Shown piece by piece: positions 1 through 7,045 of a stretch of DNA of 15,551 nucleotides. Below the pieces are notes generated by a model that saw only the letters and a program-made list of their open reading frames with translations, was not told the origin of the DNA and did not search any database. Numbering within the stretch: position 1 is the first letter of the stretch; every line of letters starts with the position of its first letter. Both the position numbers and the translations under genes were made by a program. Where the stretch lies: contig PJAB01001303.1 of NCBI GenBank assembly GCA_002887195.1, positions 1-15,551 of the forward strand, given 5' to 3'. The stretch comes from Chrysochromulina parva (taxonomy: Eukaryota > Haptophyta > Prymnesiales > Chrysochromulinaceae).

Positions 1-374
1 CGAGGGGCTCTGGCACGCTGAGCTCTGCTCGAATTATACCTTGGAATTCGGACTAACGCTTTCCTGATGTCGAGCGAAAGCCGTACAAGGCCATGAGCGC
101 CTTCTGCCGTGTCTTTGCTCGGCTACTTCTCTCAATGCAGCGCTCGGATGCGTCACCTTGAGCGCAATCGTGTTGGGCCGCGAGCATGTCGGAACAACGA
201 AACTTCCGGCCCAACACGGCGGTAGACAAGACTTGGGCAGTTTGAGCGCCGGGACGCCCGGTCAGGTCGTCGTGTGGTCGCACGACAGCGGGCTCCGACG
301 GCTTCGTGATCTTAGCAACATTGGCGAGGCAACGTCGGCGTAGCACGTGCAACATTCAGGCTCTTTGGACGTCT
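1..374. other. 5' flank of the Kir channel gene
   Basis: No convincing gene is seen here. In the reading frame of the downstream channel there are stops near 154 and 243, so the channel frame is open only from about 246 onward. A 100-codon ATG frame on the minus strand (53-355) and a 61-codon frame on the plus strand (158-343) have no recognisable features and are treated as chance. The stretch probably holds the promoter and 5' UTR of the channel, but I see no clear TATA box. An upstream coding exon cannot be excluded. Confidence 0.5.
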
Positions 375-2292
375 ATGACCGACCTGCGCGTTCGCCTGCA
401 AGAAGACACGCTGCCAATCCGCGAGGTCGAGGGCAGCGAACGGAAGCGCGGCCGCCTCGTGGACCGGGCAGACAATTTTGGTCAGTCGCGTGGTCGCTTC
501 AACATTGACCGAATCGTCTCCACGGAACTTCGGCGTGAATTCTATGCGGCCGACTGGTTTCATACGATCGTGAACACCAAGACGCACCGCGTGGTCTGCA
601 TCGTGATGGCATTCTACATCGGCCTCTTCTTGTTGTTTGCGCTCTTCTACATGGCCGTTGTTAACTTTAACGCGAAGTGCATCCCCGGGGCGCGCGGGTA
701 CATCCGCGGCAACCAGAGCTTTCCAGAACCCTTCCCCGGTGACGACGACCCTGACAGCCATGTTGGGCCTGTGACCTTCGACACCTTCATACGCGTGTGC
801 TTCTTCTCCGTGCAGACGATGATGACAATCGGGTACGGCGCCGACGACGTGTTTTTTGGCAACTGTCCCAGCATGCTCGTGCTCATCACGATGCAATCGA
901 TCACGGGTGTCTTCGCGTCGTCGATCCTGTTCGGCCTTATGCTCAAGCGCTTAGTCCGCGCGAGCTCGCGTGCGCAGACCATCGTATTCAGCGAGAACGC
1001 CATTGTGCGAGCATCGGCCACCGACGACGAACTGTACCTCGTGATCCGTGTGGCCGAGATGCGCTCGCACCAGTTGTGCCAGGCGTACGTGCATGCGTAT
1101 GCGATGTGCGACACGACCGACGTGATTGGCGACACGGCCGCTGCGTCCGAGGGCGCTGCCGTCCACGCCCTACCGATGACGCTCACCCACCCGACGGGTG
1201 AGATGCTGCTGGTGACCCCATGCTTCATCCTGCACCGCCTGGACGTGCGCTCGCCGCTGCTCCCCCCCGAGCTCGACCCGATGCATACGAGACCCCCCGC
1301 AGACTGGTATGACATTCCACAGCTCTCACACTGATTGCATCTGATTGCATCTGATTGCGTCCCTCATTGCATGCAGGTATGACATTCCACAGCTCCTCCG
1401 CGCGCTCCAGGCCATGCCGCATGAGGTCGTGCGCCCTCGCGAGAGGGGTGGAGAACGGCAACGGCTCGTTGGTCGCCATCAAGCCGTTGCGTCGTTCGCA
1501 GGCGGCGGCGGCGACGGGCAGCGTGGCAGCAGCCGCAGCAGCTGCAGCAGCCGCACGACAGCTGGGCTCGCCGTCCGTGACACGACCTGTCGTGACACGG
1601 TCTGTGACATGGCCTGTCGCGATACGGTCCGTGATACAGAGGCTGGCACTGGCATACGGGAGGCACGTGGCGCGAGCGGCTCGCAGCCTGCGCCGCAGCC
1701 CGAGCCGTCGACGCCATTGCAGACACGCGCGACTGAAGAGGAGAGTCGGCATGCGGAGCAGCAGAGCTTCCAGGCAACCGCCAGAGCGGCGACCGACGCG
1801 GCGGCGGCCAAGGTGGCGGCGAGGGATGAGGCTGCTGCGGCCAAGGCTGCCGAGAGGGTGAGAGAGGCCGCGATCGCAGAGGAGGAGCTCAAGGAGCGTT
1901 TGGCCGAACGGATGCGGCTTGTCAAGGAGCATATGATACGAACCAACGCCGAGGTACTCGTGCTCATCGAGGGTGTCGACCCGACTACCTCGGACACCGT
2001 ACAGGCGCGCCAGTCGTACACGGTCGACGACATCTGCTGGGACGCAACCTTTGTGCCGTGCGCGCGCCGCCAGACCGATGGCGGCATCCGCATCGACTTT
2101 GACCAGCTGCACGCGGTGCTTCCGCTCGGGCACCTGATGCCAGCCACGTCACTCATGCGCATACCCACATACGATGTGCCGCTAGACGTGCGAGGCTCAA
2201 GGGCTAGTCGTCAGACGGACTGGCAGACAGATACCTACATGGAAAGGCAGACGGGTGGGGCCCTTCCAAGAAGGATCGGGATCAATGACTGA
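375..2292 (+). CDS. Inward-rectifier (Kir-type) potassium channel, two or three exons
   Basis: This is a plasma- or endomembrane K+ channel subunit that would assemble as a tetramer. Coding sequence is 375-1306 joined to 1377-2292 (615 residues), or 439 residues if 1426-1953 is also removed. The longer open frame starts at a GTG (306), so the first ATG at 375 is preferred. Order seen: the N-terminal Kir signature (RLVDR...GRFNIDR, residues 28-46); TM1 about 73-96; the filter TIGYG at 151-155; TM2 about 166-190; a basic stretch with AQTIVFSENAIV after TM2; and the cytoplasmic beta-domain (ILHRLDVRSPLLP, then AEVLVLIEG, QARQSYTVDDICWD). Cys102 and Cys164 flank the pore as in the conserved Kir disulfide. 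The residue aligned with the rectification controller (Asp172 of Kir2.1) is Ser182, so weak rectification is inferred. Family membership is very likely; exact start, splicing of the insert and C-terminal tail are less sure. Confidence 0.9.
1307..1376 (+). other. 70-base intron of the Kir gene
   Basis: The intron begins GTATGA and ends GCATGCAG. Removing it joins codon TG|G (Trp311) to Tyr-Asp-Ile-Pro-Gln and avoids the stop at 1332-1334, carrying the reading frame into the conserved Kir C-terminal domain. Bases 1306-1325 are repeated exactly at 1376-1395, so intron start and exon 2 start are the same 20 bases. Inside are three 10-base units (1331-1360, ctgattgcat, the last with one change) that could act as branch-point sequence. 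Confidence 0.88.
1426..1953 (+). other. In-frame 528-base insert in the Kir cytoplasmic domain: coding insert or stop-free intron
   Basis: The insert interrupts the Kir C-terminal domain exactly at the beta-strand that normally reads FE-hydrophobic-V-V-hydrophobic-LEG. The left border is CATGAG|GTCGTG and the right border is GCCGAG|GTACTC, so GAGGT is present at both. It is 176 codons with no stop. Excision as a GT-AG intron gives ...AMPHE|VLVLIEG, which lines up residue for residue with known Kir proteins and yields a normal-length 439-residue channel. If translated it adds Ser/Ala/Gly-rich sequence, a run of RDT(T/V)C-like pentapeptides and an Ala/Glu/Arg-rich predicted helix. The acceptor lacks a pyrimidine tract, which argues against constitutive splicing. 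Confidence 0.65.
1576..1639 (+). repeat. 15-base imperfect tandem repeat inside the Kir insert
   Basis: About four units are present, with pattern cgtgacacg(a/g)(c/t)ctgt; one unit is shortened to 12 bases and a partial unit follows at the end. Unit changes keep the frame, giving Arg-Asp-Thr-Thr-Cys / Arg-Asp-Thr-Val-Cys / Asp-Met-Ala-Cys / Arg-Asp-Thr-Val-Arg if translated. A GCN-rich simple repeat (about 1526-1554) lies just upstream. Confidence 0.8.
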
Positions 2293-2521
2293 TGTGGCGC
2301 GTGCCTCTCTCATGTCTCTCGCGCGCGACGGTCACGGCTCAATGGACATTAATCGTAGTGGTTTTCGTGCGTGCTTCCTGTGAAGCTGTGTCGTGTGACT
2401 GGCGTGCCTAGCTGGGCCTTAACCCCTTGTTCGGTTCAAAAGACAAAACACTCGACTTGTTCAAAACTCACAAATGGCAAGTAATGGGTTCACGGTCACC
2501 TCACAGCGCCTCTACCATCTC
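2293..2521. other. Convergent 3' spacer between the Kir and actin-like genes
   Basis: This short spacer between two genes that point at each other must hold both transcript ends. It is visibly less GC-rich toward its right half. No RNA gene or further coding sequence is seen. Confidence 0.5.
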
Positions 2522-5500
2522 TCAAAATGGCTTCCACTCTATAGCGAGCCCTGCCTGAAGCTCGAGCTGGCGGCTGGGGGATCGCGCACCAACAACAGTC
2601 TCGTTGTCAGCGCCCCAGGCCGTCCTTGGGGGGATGGCCCGTGTGCCGGCCTGCACCTGCAGCCGTCTCATTACTTCTATGTCTATTGTGTTGTTGGCAG
2701 TGCCCCAGGCCGCACTGGCCACCTGTATCCGTCTCATGATCTCAGTGCCGCTAAGGGCTTCGCGCTCATCGTGACGATATGCGCCCCGCTGCTTGGGAGG
2801 GCAGATGCATTCGAGCTTGACTGCAGCCAAGTGGCACTGTCGCTCTGCACGTGACGCCATCATACAAAGGCTCGATAGCCCGCCTTTGTCGGCTCTAAGC
2901 TCACTCTTGCTTAGTAGCGCGGCTTCGACGCCAACGCTGAGCAGGTGTGTGAAGGAAAGACTGAGCCGTTCGCCCCATGATGACATCTGGCCGCCTAAAA
3001 GAAGCCGGTTCTGGAAGTTGAGCACGGACCGTCGCAGCTCCTCCAGATACCACAACTGGCAGCGAAGGCACTCTTGGTTCTCGATCATGCTCCGAGCCTG
3101 TTTTTGCCAATGAAGGAGGCTGGATCGGCCCTCGGCGTTAACCCTGGCACGACGCATATCCTTGATCAGCTGAACGACGGATTGCACCTTCTTGCCGAGG
3201 CGACAGCGATACCTAGCCTCGGCTTCCCAGCGTCCAAAGAGTTCCTCCTTGACTTGACCCTTCCAGCGAACCAAGAAGCGTCGACGCAAAGCCAAGCTTT
3301 GAGCGTGAGCGTAAGCCCGGGAAGCCATGTAGACGACCCCAACCTTGAAAGACGCCATGCCATGCGCAAGTGTCTTCGCGCGGAGTGCACGTCGGGATGT
3401 CCGCGGCCTCCTCAGACTAGCCTGGTGACAAAGTATTGCGGTGGCGCTCGCCTTGACGAGGGTGCTCAGACGGAGATCCCATGCCGCAGCTATCCATCTT
3501 CCCAAGAAGGCACGGAGGATCTCACGGCGCCCCATTTTCAGCTGCACGTCTATCCTACGCTCTCTGCGCCAACGCCGAATGTAAACCAGATTCCTCCGGC
3601 GTGCCAGGATCCACCGAGCGCGCCAAAAAACTTGTAGCGTGGGTGCCTGATCAAGCCAGGCCAGGTACTCTATCCATCGCCCGATGCTAAAGATCAGGCA
3701 GTTGCGCGCCGTCCGGATAGCCAAACTCTCCAGAAAGGGGGTGAGCCTCCGACGCGCAAGCGTGGCCTCGTGCAGGGCTGCACGGGCGTACTGACTCCAG
3801 GTGCGCCACGCCATGAAGATCTGATGACGAGCAATTGTTTGTAAGTGGTATCTTACCTTGGTTTTTGAGAGCTCCAGAGCAGTACGTGCTGCTGCGGAAT
3901 GCACCCAGCTCTCAAAAGAATTCTCGAAGCTTAACCGACAAGCTCGTGCTGCTGTGAGGTGTCTGCGACGCTGATCCCTCCAGTGGCGCATCCAGCGGGC
4001 AAAGCCACGCCAGTGATGCGCGAAGCGCGCCATCTTGCTCAGAGTGACTACCACCAGCTGCTGTCGACGCTGATGCAGTCCAAAGCTTAGCAACGCTCTG
4101 AACCCACGCCAGTGCTGCACGTATGTATCAAATCTGCACAGAGAACGCTCGGCTAGCTGGTGGGCGCGCACGTTTTCAAACCATCTCGCCAACACCTGGC
4201 GTGCTCGCAGCGCGTTGAGGATGGCGACTACCTCCATCACGGCGGCCGCCTCGTTCCTAGGTGACATTACTGCCACCCACCATCTCGCCAGCACCTGGCG
4301 TGATCGCAGTGCGTTTAAGATGGCGACTGCCTCGATCTCAGCCGCAGCCTCGTTCTTGGCTGACAGCACTGCGACCCACTTCCACCAGCGCCAGCCCCTG
4401 CGGATTGCACGTCTTTTAGTGCGATTGACATGCACCAAAGAATGGCTTTCGGGGCGATGACACATTGCGGACGAGGCCCACTCGGCCACCTGCAAATGAG
4501 AGAGCCGCCGCCAGAGAGCCTCGTCAGCTGCATCGTCCCTTAGCCGGTCGTCGAGTGCAACAGCCACACTGCGCCTCTGCAGCTCTACAAGCATACCGCG
4601 GAGCTGTTCGGCGCGAGATGTATCACCGTGGGCTTCGAGCGCCACGATCTTTTCTTCGAGCTTCTTGACCTTGGTCGCCACGATATCCGAGAGTTTGACA
4701 TGCCTGCTGCTAATGTCACGGGGGCTGTTGCTGCTAAGACGGCTACTGAGGCTGAGGCTGCTGCCAAGGATCTGCAAGGTTCGGCCAGCGAGAGCAAGTG
4801 CCGCCTCTGCTGATAAAGGTGGAGGCCGCTGGCTGTGGCTGTGCCTGCCAGAAGCGACGCCCGCTTGCCTGCACGCGCACTCGCGCAAGCTTCGCACCAC
4901 GCGTTGTTGTAATGAGCGCTGACGCAAAAGCTCTATTCTGCTGCCCTCAGGCGCCTGCGCCATCCACCAGCTGCGGGCGTCCTCCATGGTGATTTCAGCT
5001 TCCCGTGCAGCACGCTCACGTTGGGAGGCTTCGGCGATCGCCTCGTCCCGTGCTAAGGCTGTGCATTTGCTACGCAGATCGGTGAGTGGGTAGCACGCAA
5101 GCGGTGCGCAACGCCTGTGTAACAACTCAGGAAAGTACCTGTACTCGTCGTGCGAGACGAACTGCAGCCGTCCCGACGAGAGGCCGGCCAACATGGACCC
5201 ACCCATCCAGCACGCAAATCGACGGTCGCTGTTGGCAAAGACTTGAGGCATGCATGGAGAGAGCTCGGGCATAGAACGCAGCTCACGCTCAAGACGCTCG
5301 GGCATATCGATCGCAAGCGACCCTCCACCAACACAGACGATGTGTGCAAGCAGAGCCCGTCGAAGGCTCACGTCCGCAAGACTGACCACCTGTAAGATGG
5401 CCTCGTGTACGCCGCCAACGTCACTGGTCGCAGCATCCTTCGCAGCATCCTGTGCAGCCGCCGCATTGCGCATCTCCAGCTCTACAAGCATATCACGGAG

Positions 5501-6373
5501 TTGCTCGGCTCGCGATGTGTTGCCCTCGGCTTCAAGCGTCGCAATTTTCTCTTTGAGCTGTTTGACCTTGATTGTTACGAGCTCTGTGAGCTTGGTCCGT
5601 TTGTCAGCCTGCCGCTCAAAGAGACGATCGCACGGCGGCGGCCCACTTTGCCAACCCAGATCACCGCCAGCGAAGGGTATGACAGCAGCAGCATTGACCG
5701 GCAGTGCACAATGTCCGTCGTACACGGCGTATACATGAGTGTTGCGCTCGCCCACGTCTAACAAAATGCCGGTGACAAAGCTTCGGCTGAAGATCGAGAG
5801 CAGCGGCGCGGCAGCAATGTGTAGACGGGCCACTCCTAAACTGAACAGCATGGTTGCTATGCTATCCCTCGTGTCATTCGTGGTGCCTGGTGGCTCGCTC
5901 ATAATCAATGCAACCCGATCATGGGGCGGCTGCAACTCCAATTTCTCCAGCACCAAAAGCATCTGTGCCTTGTACGCCTCTGCGTCGATGGGGACACCTG
6001 GGAGTACCAACCCGACACCGTTGCAATCGAACGCAGAGCCGCATCGCCACTGGCTCACGCCGGCATCGATGACGATGACGTCGTCGACGTCCTCCACCGC
6101 ATTCTTCTTTGCCGCCGCTTCAGCCTGCGTGGGCGAGCGCTCTCTCAATGCGGCTGCGAAAGAATCGGAGCTCGTGGTCGGGGTCGGCACGGTCACACTC
6201 TTGGCCAGAGCTTTCAGCCGGTGCATGGCGGCAGCCTTGTTCAGAAAGTGCTCGCTCCGTCGGACGGGGGGCGCGACGCCACCCCCGACCCAGTGATGGT
6301 GCTTTCCGCAGCGTGCCGTGTCGATGGCCGTGTTTGAAAAGTTCTCTTGCGTTGTGAACTCGGCTGCTGTCAT
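2522..6373 (-). CDS. Actin-like domain fused to coiled coils and Sfi1-like Trp-rich helical repeats
   Basis: This is a 1283-residue open frame from an ATG at 6373. A second in-frame ATG (residue 50, 6226) sits in a GCCGCCATG context and may be the true start. Residues about 97-415 are actin-like: VIVIDAG near the first phosphate loop (Asp103), a LIMSEPP strand, TGILLDVGE for the second phosphate loop (Asp206), ALP...FAGGDL, then HIVCVGGGSL and the C-terminal ACWMGGSMLAGL/HDEY block. The central actin segment is replaced by a charged coiled coil (about 250-310), copied again at 558-606. From about 655 to 1135 the protein is helical and Arg/Trp-rich, with Trp at 698, 731, 755, 788, 823, 856, 900, 935 and 960, a spacing near 33 as in Sfi1-type centrin-binding repeats. 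The tail (1209-1262) has an imperfect EIMRR(I/L)QV duplication. A centrosome/basal-body scaffold role is inferred, not shown. The residue aligned with actin's catalytic Gln137 is Ala, so ATPase activity is doubtful. Confidence 0.8.
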   Translation of the reverse strand: MTAAEFTTQENFSNTAIDTARCGKHHHWVGGGVAPPVRRSEHFLNKAAAMHRLKALAKSVTVPTPTTSSDSFAAALRERSPTQAEAAAKKNAVEDVDDVIVIDAGVSQWRCGSAFDCNGVGLVLPGVPIDAEAYKAQMLLVLEKLELQPPHDRVALIMSEPPGTTNDTRDSIATMLFSLGVARLHIAAAPLLSIFSRSFVTGILLDVGERNTHVYAVYDGHCALPVNAAAVIPFAGGDLGWQSGPPPCDRLFERQADKRTKLTELVTIKVKQLKEKIATLEAEGNTSRAEQLRDMLVELEMRNAAAAQDAAKDAATSDVGGVHEAILQVVSLADVSLRRALLAHIVCVGGGSLAIDMPERLERELRSMPELSPCMPQVFANSDRRFACWMGGSMLAGLSSGRLQFVSHDEYRYFPELLHRRCAPLACYPLTDLRSKCTALARDEAIAEASQRERAAREAEITMEDARSWWMAQAPEGSRIELLRQRSLQQRVVRSLRECACRQAGVASGRHSHSQRPPPLSAEAALALAGRTLQILGSSLSLSSRLSSNSPRDISSRHVKLSDIVATKVKKLEEKIVALEAHGDTSRAEQLRGMLVELQRRSVAVALDDRLRDDAADEALWRRLSHLQVAEWASSAMCHRPESHSLVHVNRTKRRAIRRGWRWWKWVAVLSAKNEAAAEIEAVAILNALRSRQVLARWWVAVMSPRNEAAAVMEVVAILNALRARQVLARWFENVRAHQLAERSLCRFDTYVQHWRGFRALLSFGLHQRRQQLVVVTLSKMARFAHHWRGFARWMRHWRDQRRRHLTAARACRLSFENSFESWVHSAAARTALELSKTKVRYHLQTIARHQIFMAWRTWSQYARAALHEATLARRRLTPFLESLAIRTARNCLIFSIGRWIEYLAWLDQAPTLQVFWRARWILARRRNLVYIRRWRRERRIDVQLKMGRREILRAFLGRWIAAAWDLRLSTLVKASATAILCHQASLRRPRTSRRALRAKTLAHGMASFKVGVVYMASRAYAHAQSLALRRRFLVRWKGQVKEELFGRWEAEARYRCRLGKKVQSVVQLIKDMRRARVNAEGRSSLLHWQKQARSMIENQECLRCQLWYLEELRRSVLNFQNRLLLGGQMSSWGERLSLSFTHLLSVGVEAALLSKSELRADKGGLSSLCMMASRAERQCHLAAVKLECICPPKQRGAYRHDEREALSGTEIMRRIQVASAAWGTANNTIDIEVMRRLQVQAGTRAIPPRTAWGADNETVVGARSPSRQLELQAGLAIEWKPF
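4181..4378 (-). repeat. Two tandem 99-base units (33 residues each) in the Sfi1-like region
   Basis: Units 4181-4279 and 4280-4378 are closely similar in DNA and encode the pattern VAV(L/M)S..NEAAA...VAILNALR(S/A)RQVLARW. A partial third unit follows to about 4395. The 33-residue period equals the spacing of the neighbouring degenerate Trp repeats, so this looks like a recent expansion of one unit of an older repeat series. Confidence 0.88.
4556..4684 (-). repeat. Coiled-coil module, copy 2 (downstream of the actin-like domain)
   Basis: This encodes residues 564-606, including KVKKLEEKIVALEAHGDTSR and AEQLRGMLVELQRR. It matches copy 1 at 5453-5581 in protein (roughly three-quarters identical) and clearly in DNA, with the same strand and frame. 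The copies are 897 bases apart. Confidence 0.9.
5453..5581 (-). repeat. Coiled-coil module, copy 1 (inside the actin-like domain)
   Basis: This encodes residues 265-307, including KVKQLKEKIATLEAEGNTSR and AEQLRDMLVELEMR. It occupies the place of roughly actin residues 185-270, between the GGDL motif and the VHEAI... helix, at about the length of the segment it replaces. See copy 2 at 4556-4684. Confidence 0.9.
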
Positions 6374-6659
6374 GATGGTTACGTAAAGCCCAACAATGGC
6401 CCCATCAGTGTGTAAACGCGCCCTATCATACAGCTCTCTTATGACACCAAGCGCGATGCGTACCGGTAACGCTTACATTTTTGTCCCGGCCATTCGCAGC
6501 TCGAATACCAATACGGAATAACAGTTCGGCGTTTTCAGCGTTTTGCGTACGTACGAACTGTTAAAAACCATGCATACCTGTGTACCTTAGTCCATCCCGG
6601 CTCCCCCGGTGTTTTTGAACCAACCGGTACAGGACGGCACCGCGTACATTACGTATTTT

Positions 6660-6690
6660 GAGTCAAGAACCAGCGTGTCGGTCTTGACTC
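6660..6690. repeat. 9-base perfect inverted repeat with 13-base loop
   Basis: The arms are gagtcaaga (6660-6668) and tcttgactc (6682-6690). They could form a hairpin or a paired binding site. A further ttgagtcttg follows directly, so the GAGTC word is repeated. It lies about 290 bases upstream of the start of the actin-like gene. Function unknown. Confidence 0.6.
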
Positions 6691-6843
6691 TTGAGTCTTG
6701 TATCGACTATCGTCCGCTTCTCGCGCGTGTTACCGCTATCAACCGTACATCTCGCTCACCCTGAGGGTGGGCTAGCTGATGAGCTTAGCTGTCGGAAATT
6801 GTAGTCTCTAGTCTGTAACCCGCCCTCCGCTCGCGCCTATCCG

Positions 6844-6851
6844 TATATAAA
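6844..6851 (+). promoter_or_regulatory. TATA-like string, plus strand
   Basis: TATATAAA is seen in the spacer. On the plus strand it would drive transcription rightward, antisense into the 3' end of the gene at 7046-10304, where no plus-strand gene is recognised. It may be chance or may serve a non-coding antisense transcript. Confidence 0.25.
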
Positions 6852-7045
6852 GCTAACCGAACGGTACAGTCAGGAAACACACGCCGACTCCACACGACAT
6901 ACCGTACTACTGTACTACACTCGACAGGCACAGCTGTAGCCACTGTTTGCACCGTTATGTCGTGGCTCGCCTGGTCGCCTGGTCGCCTGCCGGGGTGTTG
7001 CAATTTTCTATTGGCCGCTTCCTCAAGGTCGTCAGTCTGCGAGTC

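Larger units (their letters stand above)
6374..7045. other. Spacer upstream of the actin-like gene and downstream of the IQ/EF-hand-like gene
   Basis: About 670 bases without a supportable gene, less GC-rich than its surroundings. It must carry the promoter of the minus-strand actin-like gene and the 3' end of the minus-strand gene at 7046. Seen in it: a cgtacgtacg palindrome near 6546, an inverted repeat at 6660-6690, a TATA-like string at 6844-6851 on the plus strand, a cluster of tac/gtac words near 6900-6925, and a cctggtcg tandem near 6970. The minus-strand 72-codon frame at 6785-7003 has no recognisable feature. Confidence 0.55.

Noticed and set aside
306..374. Extended Kir N-terminus starting at 306
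   Set aside because: The codon at 306 is GTG and the 23 extra residues have no Kir-like features. The first ATG (375) lies at a reasonable distance before the conserved N-terminal motif.
647..1315. 222-codon open frame on the minus strand opposite the Kir gene
   Set aside because: It is a shadow of a clearly recognised Kir coding exon in GC-rich DNA. Its translation is Ser/Arg-rich with no domain.
1225..2168. Long minus-strand frames (1225-2133, 1479-2168) and a plus frame at 1355-1861 across the Kir insert
   Set aside because: All are open because the DNA is GC-rich and repetitive. None has family-like sequence, while the chosen frame carries the conserved Kir end. They do show that openness alone is weak proof that the insert is translated.
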